Of a stretch of DNA of 64,000 nucleotides, positions 53,985 to 64,000 are shown in pieces; the stretch's first letter is position 1; every line of letters starts with the position of its first letter. Origin of the DNA: Ryuthela nishihirai (taxonomy: Eukaryota > Arthropoda > Arachnida > Araneae > Heptathelidae); assembly GCA_038380435.1 (NCBI GenBank), contig JAWZYU010000019.1:29351801-29415800 (forward strand), written 5' to 3'. The position numbers were made by a program, and so were the translations under genes. The notes under the pieces were generated by a model. That model worked only from the letters and a program-made list of their open reading frames with translations. It did no database searches and was not told the DNA's origin.

Positions 53985-55010
53985 AAAATATGCACATAAT
54001 GGAAAAATGTGACGAAATATAAATATCATAATCAAACCTATTTAAATCTCGATTTTCCCATAATATTTGTTCAGTGTTTAAAGAGTTATGGAAACTAGAA
54101 AATTTCCCAACTTTTACGTTTCATAAGAATTTACCTCATAAATTAATTGAAACTTAAATGATAAGTACTGTTATCATTAGACCAGTGGTTCTCAATCTTT
54201 TATAGATAAACCTCTAACCCTTGTATAGATAGATAAAACTATAGTTATAGTATAACAATGGGAATAAAGTAAAACATATATATACACATTAAATTTTGTA
54301 TTAATAAATTGCATAAATCGATAAACACAAAAAATTACATAAACAATTTAACAAATCTTATAAAATTTTAAACATTTTACTGGGTAAACATTTTACTGGG
54401 TAAACAGTGAAATGGTTGCGCTTGTTTGCGCTTGCAGAGTTCATCAATGGTTGGGATTTTCTTGCTAAGATAGAGTCGCAAGTCATCTTAAACATCAAGC
54501 CTGTTCCTATATTTATTTTTTAAAACAGTTAAAGATGAAAAACTATTTGCACATAAATAAGTAGTTGTGAAAAGTAACAAATATTTGACTGAAATTCTTT
54601 ACAAAGTCGAATATTGCTTCTCCACTCCAATCCAAAAACTAATCAATGGTTCTTTGGAATGAATGTTTTTAAAACTATTGTCACAAGATATCTCAATCAA
54701 CTCTTATTTATTGGACAATTAAAGATCTAGCGACTTTTGAGCTCTCACGGCGTACCCCAAAAAATTTTACCGCGTACCCTATGTTGAGAACCCCTACATT
54801 AGACAATTGCGAATTTTTAATAAAAAATATTTGAGAATCACTGCTCTATAACTTCAGTATCATTTTTATAACATTTTTTACTTATGGCTGTTTAAATAGT
54901 GAACGAATATTGTTGAAAAATCGAGGTTTAAGTAGATTTGATTGATCTTTATCTTCAGTCATACTTTTCCGTTAAATGCATATTATAAAAAGTTATAGAG
55001 CTTCAAAGTC
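53985..55010. mobile_element. 200-bp-TIR MITE relic split by a hAT element
   Basis: 53990-54120 (AAATCTCGATTTTCCCATAATATTTG, AAAGAGTTATGGAAAC) and 54880-54990 (inverted AAACCTCGATTTTTCAACAATATTCG) are the two arms. The hAT element lies between. Confidence 0.55.
54183..54796 (-). mobile_element. hAT element, 614 bp, keeping the transposase C-terminus
   Basis: Ends CAGTGGTTCTCAATC and TTGAGAACCCCTA, exact 8-bp duplication CATTAGAC at 54175-54182 and 54797-54804. Minus-strand coding remnant (about 54720-54400): SFWIGVEKQYSTL, VKYLLLFTTTYLCANSFSSLT, KNKYRNRLDV, DDLRLYLSKKIPTIDELCKRKQAQ. This is the hAT C-terminal dimerisation region of ZBED/SCAND3-like transposases, with the TTYLC-FS and NRL(D/N)V-DDLR motifs. 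The 200-bp MITEs at 19375 and 35040 share its two ends. Confidence 0.9.
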
Positions 55011-55199
55011 AGATTTCCACTGATATAACAGTGGAAATTCTCTAATATTTTGTTGGAAGGGCAGTCTGTTATGCTCTTCACTAAAAACTACCTAAATCAG
55101 ATTAGAATCGTGAAGAAACTAAAAATAGCAATTTCCTTTACCGAACCTGAAATGTTCATTTTCAAACAATATAATTTACCATTTTCTAAAGTAAGTAAC

Positions 55200-56028
55200 T
55201 GTAATGACCGGTATCTCTCTGATCCTGTCAGACTAAGCCAGATGTGATGACCGGTTCCAGTAGGAGAGACAATTAATCGTACGCCTCTCGAGGATGATGA
55301 AATTGTCACTTAATAAACTTCACCGTCACTTCGGTGAAAAGACAGGTTCACGGGTTTTTAGGCCCGTAGAACTGCACGCCTCTAATTCGTTGTGTTGAAT
55401 GTTGAATAAAAATAGTTCATCAATTAACTGCACGAGAGTGGGATAGGGACGACACAGTTTATTTACACTTTGTACACTCAAGTGCTGGGGATGCGCTCAA
55501 CTCCGTGAGCCTTTGCTGCTTTGCTGCTGAAAACATTTACAATGTGGTGGAGAATCGCACAATCTGCAAATTCTCTCTTTATAGACCTCAAATTCGGCGA
55601 AAGGATAATCAACCGTTGCCTACACTGTGGTTCACTCTGAATCCACAAAACTGTTATCAGATTCTCTAAGAATCTCGATTCCTCTTGGAATCACACCCTC
55701 TCCTTCAGAGTTTCTTTTGAGTAAGGCGGCGTCCCTTTGAAGTGTGTCGAAATGATCTTTTTCGCTCGATAGCTACGCAAAAACTGTTGCTTCAATCTCC
55801 TCACCGTAGCCTCGTGCGCGACCCCGCACCTCAGTCTAGTCATATACCACCATAGACGACTTCTGGAACTGATCTGATGCAAGCAGCAGGCTCATGACCC
55901 GAATATAGCAACAGTGAATCACATCCCAGCGCAAGAACACACTCAATACATAAAAATATATACAATAATAAAATACAACAAAAATACAGCAATAAATAAA
56001 TAAAAAAATAATTTAGAGGAACACAACA
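55200..56028 (+). mobile_element. Solo LTR, 829 bp
   Basis: TGT...ACA ends; 5-bp duplication GTAAC/ATAAC (4 of 5) at 55195-55199 and 56029-56033. Same family and orientation as 22100-22926; a few small indels distinguish them. Confidence 0.9.
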
Positions 56029-56039
56029 ATAACCTCTAA

Positions 56040-56655
56040 TAATAAAAAATTAAACCTAATGAATATTCGGAAAATGCGGTGGTTATATTTTATTCGGGTC
56101 TATCCAAACAAGTTTGTTTTTCAATTTCTCCCATTATGCATTAAAAATCAAAAAGCGGCTGTCAGGAGTGTATTGCTTTTTGGCCACTACTCTCTACCAT
56201 ATGAATTTCAATCGTCAACTGATTGTTTATTAAAATTTGGCAATGTGGAAATTTAGAGACCTCTAATGGTAGAAATTAGGTTCTGAAAAATGAAAATCGT
56301 AATATATTTGTTATTGGTATCTAATTAATAATTGTTTATTCATTTTTCTCAGAAACAAAAAAGTGTGTGTGTGTGTAGTGGGGGGGGGAGGAATTTCATA
56401 CAGATCAATAGATAACAAAGTGAAAAAAAGAGATTTTCTTTTTATGGAAACGAACTAAAAGTTTACCAGAGGAAGGGACCGACACGAAGAAAGAGGATTG
56501 AGCTAGAAAGTTTTTGATAAAGAGGGAAATATTTTTTTCCTCCGTTTTAGTTGTTTTATGAAAAATATTCTTGAGAAATATGTGTGATTATACGTTGCCA
56601 CTTTTCAACGTAATATGAATAATAATAATATTTTATTATTATTTTTGTCTTTCTT
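56040..56655. other. Intronic sequence with GT/G-rich microsatellite
   Basis: GTGTGTGTGTGTAG followed by a G run at about 56361-56390. No coding pattern. Confidence 0.5.
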
Positions 56656-56665
56656 CCGAATATTA

Positions 56666-57049
56666 GCCCAGTGCGGAGATGGCTCAGTTGGTAGCTCACA
56701 AAATTCGTAAACTGGAGTTCCCATGTAAAGGATCGAGCCCCACCTGGGCCAGTGTTGAAATTTAAATCCGTAAAATCCGTCACCCTGCCCTCGATCAGAA
56801 AGGGAACTCCCTTGAGCTTGAAAAGACCGTCGTCGTTGAATCAGACATAAAGCCGTAGCACTCGTGTACCGGAGAGAAATACCTTGGTCATGTTAAAGAA
56901 CACGCTGGATGGCCTTGACGGGAGGCTATCATCTGTCTTCTGACAGCCGTCTAGTGGGCCCCTTTCCTCAACCCTTCCTGAGCCCTCAGGGTACTTGTGA
57001 CCTGGTCATTTTATGCATAAAAGTGCGCTCAGAGGTAAAACTACCCATC
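56666..57049 (+). mobile_element. SINE-A copy, old
   Basis: Head ATGGCTCAGTTGGTAGC; tail GTAAAACTACCCATC. Perfect 10-bp duplication CCGAATATTA at 56656-56665 and 57050-57059 despite clear divergence of the body. Confidence 0.9.
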
Positions 57050-57109
57050 CCGAATATTAAAATTCTCCAAGCGTAGGAAACATGGTACACCACTTTCCAG
57101 TTCGTGCCA

Positions 57110-57500
57110 TCCTTGACACCCCTGCCAAGCCCTTAATCCCCACAGTGACTTCGGTGAGAAAGGGGACACTGATGGGGTTCGAAAGCCCACGTCCGTCGGA
57201 TGGGAAGTAAACCGTGACTCCATGTGCAGGAGAGCTAAATTCACCCTGTGCACGATAAAGAACACTCAGGATAATTTTGATAGACTCCCAGGAGACTTCT
57301 AACAATATCCAATGGGTTTTCTTCCCAAAATTCATTCTGAGTCCTTGAGGTTCTTTTGAACACAATGTTTAACCCATTATGTGCAAGGAAGTGACAAGTA
57401 AAGCAACCCAACCCCATTCCGCAACGTTCGCTGAGCCCTTGGGGTTCTTGTGAACTGGCTGTATAATGTATTCTATACACAAAAGGGCCGTTCAGAGGAG
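57110..57500 (+). mobile_element. Two diverged SINE-A fragments
   Basis: 57150-57415 keeps GTCCGTCGGATGGGAAG, TGTGCACGATAAAGAAC and the AAAGCAACCCAACCCC tail. 57420-57500 is a further 3' end (CGCTGAGCCCTTGGGG, GTTCAGAGG). Confidence 0.75.
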
Positions 57501-58035
57501 TGGGAGAGGCTCATTAGGTGGCATGCCAAGCTCGTAATCTATAGTTACCAGGTTCGAGTCGCAGCTTCGCCAGCTTTGAGATTTATCTCCGCAAAACTCT
57601 TCGTCTTGCTCTCGGTCAGTAGGGGACACGGATGACTTCGAAAGGCCACGGTTCGTCGAATGTGATGTTAAGCCGTGGACCCGTGTGCTGGCGAGCCATA
57701 CCTGTGCACGTTAAAGAACACGCTGGATGTCCTTGAAGGAAGGCTACCATCCATCTCCCAACTGCTGTTCAGTGGGTCTCCTCACCTAACCTTCTCTGAG
57801 ACCTCGGAGTGTGACCTGACCATTTAGCCCACTGTGTGCAAAAAAAGTGCTGCTCAGAGGTAAAACAACTAAACAACGTAAATAATACGCTGGATGGCTT
57901 TGACTGAAGGCTTCTATCTGTGTCTTGGGTTGTGACCTGGCCATTTAGCCCACTGTGTGCAAAAAAAGTGCCGCTCAGAGGTAAAACAATCCAATCGAAG
58001 CCGTTCAGAGGTAAAACAAAGCAACTCAACCTGTC
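57500..58035 (+). mobile_element. SINE-A nested in a SINE-A tail (first composite)
   Basis: 57500-57870 is a full copy ending GGTAAAACAACT. 57871-58035 continues with AACGTAAATAATACGCTGGATGG and a second tail. The junction AACAACTAAACAACGTAAA is shared with 59170-59190. Confidence 0.8.
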
Positions 58036-58665
58036 AAAACCCTATAACGAGCCTTCCGATTTGAAAAACGCCACCGTAATGGTTCATAAGCTGCAGAGTT
58101 ATTTAAAAGGTAGCTTAGTTTTCTCCGCAAATCTTCAAATCTAAGCAATAAACCCGATTATTAATAAATTGATTACAGTTGCGATAAAACCAGTGAGCTT
58201 CGGTTTCCTTTTTCACTGATTACGAAGTGCATTCACGGTAAGGGGCGTTTCCCATTTGCACTCCCTTACCCATAAAGAAACAGAAGTGGTCAAGGAGCAG
58301 GTCTAATTAGCCTTTACTCGTCACTCCGGTTCCGGGTTCGTTGTTGTTTCACGTAAGGAAGTGCATTCCGAGAATATTAGGCCTTGGGTGACTGAACGGG
58401 GAAAGGACAGGGTCACTCAAATTGAGCATTGACTTTTTGCCCTCTTGATGGATTTTTTGCTAGTCAATCAGCATTATTTAGTTTTGGGACTGTTGTGACA
58501 GTCTGCAATTTGAAAAGTAATTGGCTTTTAAAATGATAGTTCGTTTTGTAATGACACTCTTCTAGAAAACGTAAAAAATAAGAAAGATGGAATGAACTAA
58601 ATCATGGCGTGTTAGTGAGCAAATGCGAACTGCCGGAATTTTTTCCCCTACAGGTATATATAATA
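58036..58665. other. Intronic sequence, nothing recognised
   Basis: Fairly G+C-rich near 58190-58400, with no coding module and no repeat found elsewhere in the window. Confidence 0.35.
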
Positions 58666-58668
58666 TGT

Positions 58669-59365
58669 TGGGGCGGGACTTTGCTCAATCTACAGTGCGT
58701 CAGGCTTGTAATCTGAAGTAAAAAAATTGACAGCTGTGATAATATTGTAACTGTACCAGCATTGAGAGTTGTAACTGCTAAACCCCCATCTCTCCCTCAG
58801 TCAGAAAAGAAACATCCTGTGCATATTACGCAAAGAATAGGGACTGGGGGTCTTAGTCAGTAGCGCGCCAGGCTCGTAATCTGCAGTTCCCAAGTTCGAG
58901 TCCCGACCCGTCCTCGCGCAGTAGGGGACACCGATAGGTTTGAAAAGACAGGCGCCTGTCGGATGGGACATTAAGCCGTGGCTCCGTGTGAGGAGAGAGC
59001 ATATCCTGTGCACGTTAAAAAATACGCTGGATGGCCTTGATGTGAGGTTGCCATCTGTCTCCCAACAGCTGTCCAGTGGGTCCTCTTCCCCCAATCCTCT
59101 TTGAGTCCTCGGGGTTCTTGTGACTTGGTCATTTAGCCCACTGTGTGCAAAAAATGCCGCTCAGAGGTAAAACAACTAAACAACGTAAAGAATAAGCTGG
59201 ATGGCTTTGATTGAAGGCTTCTACCAGTGTCCTTACAGATGGATCTCCTTCCCTCCAGTGGTATACTTCCCCCAATCTTCTCTGAGCCCTTGAGGTCCTT
59301 GTGACCCAACTATTTTGCCCAATGTGTGCAAAAAGATGCCGCTCAGAGGAAAAGCAACACAACCC
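58669..59365 (+). mobile_element. Old SINE-A split by a younger SINE-A (second composite)
   Basis: Outer 58669-58839 and 59183-59365. The insert 58840-59182 has target duplication ACG(C/T)AAAGAATA at 58828-58839 and 59183-59194. Confidence 0.85.
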
Positions 59366-59439
59366 GCCCCTGCCTGCTTGGAGATTTTCTCAACTAGTCC
59401 AAGATTTGCTCTCGGGGATAAAGAAAACATCGATGTAAT

Positions 59440-59545
59440 TGGAAAGGCCGCCGACAAGAAACCATACTCTGTGTGCATTAAAGAGCATGTTGGACAGAAG
59501 GCTTCAGTTTGTCACCTAACCGTATAACAACCTAATCCAAACTGC
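59440..59545 (+). mobile_element. SINE-A fragment
   Basis: GGAAAGGCCGCCGAC, ATACTCTGTGTGCATTAAAGAGCATG, ACCTAACCGTATAACAACC. Middle and tail only. Confidence 0.6.
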
Positions 59546-59632
59546 CCCCCTCCCCCTCCAAACTAGAATAATTTAAACTGAAAACGAAAATGTATGTTTC
59601 TAATGGCTTATTTGGTATTTCTCATTTGAGTG

Positions 59633-60015
59633 GGGGCGGGAGTGGCTCAGTCGGTAGCGCGCCAGGCTCGTAATCTGTAGTTCCCAGGTTCGAATCCCAG
59701 CTGGATCAGCGTTGAGATTTATCTCCGCAAAATTCCCCGCCCTGCCCACGGTCAGTAGGGGACACCGATGGGCTTGGAAAGGCCGCCGTCCGTCGGATGG
59801 GACGTTAAGCCGTGGCCCCGTGTGCGGGAGAGCCATACCCTGTGCACGTTAAAGAACACGCTGGATGGCCTTGACGGGAGGCTACCATCTGTCTCCCAAC
59901 AGCTGTTCCAGTGGGTCCCCTCCCCCAACCTTCTCTGAGCCTTCGGGGTCCATGTGACCTGGCCATTTAGCCCATGGTGTGCAAAAAAGTGCCGCTCAGA
60001 GGTAAAACAACCCAA
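59633..60015 (+). mobile_element. Youngest-looking full-length SINE-A (reference copy)
   Basis: 383 bp. tRNA-like head with box A TGGCTCAGTCGG, anticodon-loop-like CTCGTAA (CGT, Thr-like) and box B GGTTCGAATCC. Body GGCCGCCGTCCGTCGGATGG, then CACGTTAAAGAACACGCTGG. Tail GAGGTAAAACAACCCAA. Exact 12-bp duplication CTCATTTGAGTG at 59621-59632 and 60016-60027. Transcription by RNA polymerase III is implied by the boxes; no polymerase-encoding partner is linked. Confidence 0.96.
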
Positions 60016-60339
60016 CTCATTTGAGTGTCTTATTACACATGTGTCGTTCTTAATAATTAAACTGTTTACATTAAAATATTAATATACTTCTAATTAGGAG
60101 ATTAATTAGATGTAATAACGAAATGGTTCTACCGTGGGTCCTGGATAGACACTAATTATAATCTATAAAAAGAGAAAAAAAATTAATAAAAGTATTTGTT
60201 TTGACAGAAATAAATTTTAGTAGATTGTGAATCCCATTTTTATACGGTTTATACTCTCTCTCCCCATAATAATCAGCAAGACGGACCCTCAATTTTTCAG
60301 TTGGGAAACATGACAGGACAAGTTTCAATCAGTAGAAAT

Positions 60340-60960
60340 GTGGACCATTTAGTTCAGTCGGTAAACATTGTAGACCTTCGTATTTAGTAGATAAACATTG
60401 TACACCTTCGTGTTTAATAATTCGGTAAACATTGTAGGCCTTCGTGTTTAGCTGGTAAACCTAATAGACCTTCGTGTTTAGTCGGTAAACATAGTAGACC
60501 TTCGTGTTTAGTCGATAAACCTAATAGACCTTCGTGTTTAGTCGATAAACATTGTAGATATTCGTGTTTAGTCGATAAACCTAATAGACCTTCGTGTTTA
60601 GTCGATAAACATTGTAGACATTCGTGTTTAGTCGGTAACCCTAATAGTCCTTCGTGTTTAGTCGGTAAACATAGTAGAACTTCGTGTTTAATCGATAAAC
60701 ATTGTAGACCTTCGTGTTTAGTCGATAAACCTAATAGACCTTCGTGTTTAGTCGGTAAACATAGTAGACCTTCGTGAATGAACATTGTAGAAATGAACAT
60801 TGTAGACCTTCGTGTTTAGTCGATAAACGTTGTAGACCTTCGTGTTTAGTCGGTAAACCTTGTAAACCTTCGTGTTTAGTCGGTAATCATTGCAGAACCT
60901 CATATTCAGTCATTAAATATTCAGACGCTCTTTTTTTAAAAAACCGAGTGCTGTTATGCC
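60340..60960. repeat. 30-bp minisatellite, about 20 units, with in-frame repeats on the minus strand
   Basis: Unit TAGACCTTCGTGTTTAGTCGGTAAACA-TG, 30 bp. As 30 is a multiple of 3, a minus frame stays open for 128 residues (60414-60800), a LSTKHEGLLG decapeptide repeat. No start context, domain or splice site supports a gene. Confidence 0.9.
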
Positions 60961-61655
60961 TCCTTCATGTTTAGGCACTAAACATTATAGACCTCATTTT
61001 AATTCGACGACTCCTCTAAGCATATCGATACTGCTTAGGTAACCTTCTAAGCATTCCAAATATTGCTTAAATATGAAAAAATATTAATAATTACTTGGAA
61101 TTATAGGTACCGCAGAAAACCGCAGACCCCAAGAAAACGCTCGCAAATCTTACGGAAAACTTGCTTTACCGTATATTTTTGTTGGGTTTCGTACAAATAG
61201 CGTTCAGCCATCACTAACAGTCATTACAGTTGAAAGGGTAAAAAAACATGTAATTACATAAGTAAATCAATAAACGAAGTCTTAATGTTCCACGAGCAAA
61301 TGTTTCATATGTGTAAATATACGTCTTCATTGCTGAACGATGTTGTCGTATCCTTGAATTCAGTGAAATGGCGCCCTTCTTCAAGATTTAATCTTTAACT
61401 GCTGACCTTGGCTCTTTTTCACGACATCGAAGTTCCTTTCTTTCTTGGGTCTCTTACTGACACTAATCCTTGGCGTCAGCAATACCTGATACACACGAAG
61501 AACTGGACTTACCAGATTCACTTTTTATCCGCCGTCTCCCTCTGTCATCAGAAGTCGTGAGGAGGTTTTTTAATCCCCCTAGCAGCCGGAGCTTCCGGCG
61601 GCATCGAACTCTTTCTCTAACAACCTTCTGCGAACGGCGTCTGACCTCTGACCGC
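60961..61655. other. Intronic sequence, nothing recognised
   Basis: The 63-residue frame near 61470 has no domain. No transposon ends. Confidence 0.35.
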
Positions 61656-61656
61656 C

Positions 61657-63140
61657 TCTAAAGATCCACGACCTTACTTTAACCAATCGACTTCATGTCG
61701 CAGAAGGACCTCCATGCCCCTCGTTGTCAGACATCGTATATCAGCACAGCTTGTCGTCGTGTAGGGGCTTGGCGAGGTTGGGTGTAAACGCTAGGAGTCT
61801 TTCGCAATGGAAACGTCTTTAACAAAGGAAAAAAAAAGAGGTAAAAACTCACAATAGTTAAGCCTTTCTTTAATGATAGATAAAAAAGGAAAACTAATTT
61901 GAATATCTAGAGACGTGTTTGTGAGCTGAGTGAGACGTCCACTAGGACAGGTATTTTGCAAATCGTGTCAAGACATTTTTTTTTTAAGATTTGACTTTGT
62001 ACGGTTTACAGAGAGATGTCAAAATGTCTCTCAATAAGGAGGTATTTTCAGGGGGTAACAAAAGCTTTGGAAACATTTCTTCTCCGAATTTAAGAGTAGA
62101 TAAACAAAAACAAGTTTTTTTGCTCATTGACTTTGAATGAACTTTGAATGAATATTCACTTGACTTTGAATTCTAATGATCCACGACCTTACTTTTAACC
62201 ATCGACTTTACGTCACAGAGGAACCTTCGTGCCCTTCGTTGTCAGATGTTGTCGTCTTGTCGGGGCCTGGTGAGGTTGGGTGAAAATGCTAGAGAGTCTT
62301 TGGCAATGGAAATGCCTTTAACAAAGGAAAAGAAGAAGAGACAGAAGAGAAAACCCACAATAGTTTAAGCTCTCTTAATGACGGGAAAATAAAAGAATCG
62401 TGATTTTGAGCCGGGTGAGACGTCCAGTAGGGCAGATATTTTTGCAAATCACGTCAATTTTTTTTTTTCATTTACGTTGCTTGATTTGCAGAGAGATGTC
62501 AAAATGCTACTCAATGAAAAGGTATTATCAGAAGGTAATAAATGAATTGGAAACATTTCTTCTTTGAATTTAAGAGCGGATAAACAAGTTTCTTTCTCTC
62601 ATTCTAAACTTGACTTTGAATTCAGTCTTCTAAAGATCTACGATCTTGCTTTTATCATTCGAGTTCATGTTGCAGAGTGACCTTTATGCCCTTCGTTGTC
62701 AGACATCGTATATCATCACAGCTTGTCGTCCTGTCGGGAGTTGACCGTGCTAGGCATTAACTCTAGAATCTTTAACGGCGCTAGGCATTAACTTTAGAAA
62801 GAATCTTTGACAATTGAACCGCGTTTAAGCAAACGGGGGAAAAAGTGGTTAAAAAAGCACACAATAGTTTAAGCCTTTATTTAAAGACGGGAAAAATTGT
62901 TTTAATATTTACAGATGGTGTTTGTGAGGACAGTTGGGAAGTATATTTTGCAAATCGTATGAAAGACGTTTTTCCCGAATTGACTTTCATTTGCAGAGAG
63001 ATGTCAAGATGTCATTCAATAAAAAGATATTATTAAAGGGTAATAAATTCATTAGAAAAAAAATCTCTGAATTTAAGAGTGGATAAATAAAACATGTGTT
63101 TCTTTTTTATCATTGTAAACTCGACTTTGAATTCACTCTC
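61657..63140 (+). repeat. Three tandem copies of a 0.46-0.52-kb repeat
   Basis: Copies begin at GATC(C/T)ACGA(C/T)CTT: 61663, 62178 and 62635 (steps 515 and 457). Shared landmarks are TGCCC(C/T)TCGTTGTCAGA, AGCTTGTCGTC, CACAATAGTT(T)AAGC and GCAGAGAGATGTCAA. No ORF is conserved among copies. Confidence 0.85.
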
Positions 63141-63860
63141 TAAATGATAGAGAATAATGCCGTCGGACCAGAGAGAGTTAAGAATCTCGAACAAAATGAT
63201 GCAAACATTTATTTATTATGGATTTTTTCTGAAGACAAAAAAAATAAGAAATAAATTTACACAAGTCGCAATTATCTTTGTTTTCTTTGACATTTCTTTT
63301 TTTTCACCATCACGAGCCAGATTTAAAACTTTGAAATCAGACACATGACACGAAATTGCGCTTTCTGAGAGCGTGTGAGACTGAGGATTAAGTAATAAAT
63401 AAGCTTTTCCTGAATGCTCAGAATGGAAAGTGACTTTTGTATTTATTGCCGAGCTACTCTTCGACAGCGGGAGAAAAAAAACAAACGCTTTACTCTGAGG
63501 ATCTTTCGTTTTTAATGACTATTTTTCATTTCAGATTTAAATGATAGCTATGCAAACATAAGTCATTAAAGACATAGATGAAAATAAAATGCAATGTTGG
63601 TTCGTTAATAATACAATGTAGAGAGCATGCAAGTTATGATATAGTCATTTGTCCTCTAAATTACCTGTTATGAGTAACAAAACAGAAGAGTCTTTAAGGC
63701 TTTAAACTGTTCAGTGCAATTTTCTTTGTAAGGAGTAGGCTAATGTAGAATATAAATATATATTGGGGATTGGGTGTGGCCTCTTAGAATTCATTTTAAG
63801 TATGCGATCAGTTTCTAAAATTCTCAAATCTTTATTAATTTTTTGGTTGTTGTAATTTAG
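63141..63860. other. Intronic sequence, nothing recognised
   Basis: AT-rich, no repeat or exon-like segment seen. Confidence 0.4.
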
Positions 63861-63867
63861 AAATTTG

Positions 63868-64000
63868 TAGTAGAGTAGCTTGGTGGATGGCCTTGGTAGG
63901 AGTTACCATCTGTCTCCTAACAGCTGTCCAGTGGGTCCCCTTTCCCCAAACCTTCTCTGAATCTTCGGGGTCCTTGTAACCTGTTCACTGTGTGCAGAAA
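63868..64000 (+). mobile_element. SINE-A fragment cut by the window end
   Basis: Starts within the distal body (TTGGTGGATGGCCTTGGTAGG) and runs to GTGTGCAGAAA at the last base. Confidence 0.85.

Noticed and set aside
59600..60015. Open frames in SINE-A copies (MALPHTGPRLNVPSDG..., MGCFTSERHFFAHHG...)
   Set aside because: They recur in every SINE-A copy in both orientations and are by-products of the SINE, not genes, although such frames are often annotated as hypothetical proteins.
1..64000. CRISPR arrays, operons, ribosome binding sites, origins
   Set aside because: Spliced exons, SINEs and eukaryotic DNA transposons show this is animal nuclear DNA; the regular repeats are minisatellites without spacer structure.

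Overview
The window looks like part of an arthropod genome, most likely a spider or other arachnid. It is AT-rich and intron-rich and packed with tRNA-derived SINEs and decayed DNA transposons. The arachnid assignment is an inference from the repeat types; the sequence itself holds no species marker. There is no prokaryotic gene order, no CRISPR array, no rRNA and no tRNA gene I would call functional. No gene is complete.

The host signal is four widely spaced exons on the + strand (8513-8788, 19905-20159, 29880-30161, 46573-46830). Each has a pyrimidine-tract/AG acceptor and a GT donor, each begins and ends in phase 1, and each encodes one PAN/Apple-type cysteine module. All four share C-x3-C-x(5-7)-C-R-S. 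They are read as internal exons of one very large gene for a secreted or membrane multi-PAN protein. The resemblance is to the arthropod PAN-ZP matrix proteins (nompA type), but no ZP domain, signal peptide or stop lies in the window. Introns are about 11.1, 9.7 and 16.4 kb. The gene enters from before base 1 and runs past base 64000.

The rest is intron filled with mobile elements. SINE-A, about 385 bp with a tRNA-like head, has more than 20 copies in both orientations; many have target-site duplications (TSDs) and several are nested. Two further SINE families (B and C) are present. DNA elements include Tc1/mariner/IS630 relics (about 8.93, 13.2, 14.2-15.0, 31.4-32.4, 32.9-33.5 and 51.4 kb), a pogo/Jerky element (17.3-19.8 kb), a Tigger-type MITE (20.6 kb), hAT elements and MITEs (6.4, 19.4, 35.0, 54.2 kb), a foldback element around a 49-bp satellite (36.35-37.4 kb), and a broken ORF of an uncharacterised repeated family (38.3-39.9 kb). 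Retroelements include a LINE fragment with a YADD motif (21.7-23.5 kb) split by an 827-bp solo LTR, a second solo LTR (55.2-56.0 kb), a truncated LTR (48.7-49.2 kb) and a LINE RNase H domain (37.5-38.1 kb). Minisatellites cluster at 5.1, 16.5, 40.4-46.5 and 60.4 kb, and a three-copy repeat of about 0.5 kb lies at 61.66-63.14 kb.

The most unusual points are: a PAN module that lost both cysteines of the outer disulfide, on an exon whose 3' end is one unit of a minisatellite that runs into the intron with decoy splice donors; a recurrent signature of snap-back inverted duplications in unrelated sequences; transposase ORFs split by SINEs at identifiable codons; and a foldback element with a satellite core.
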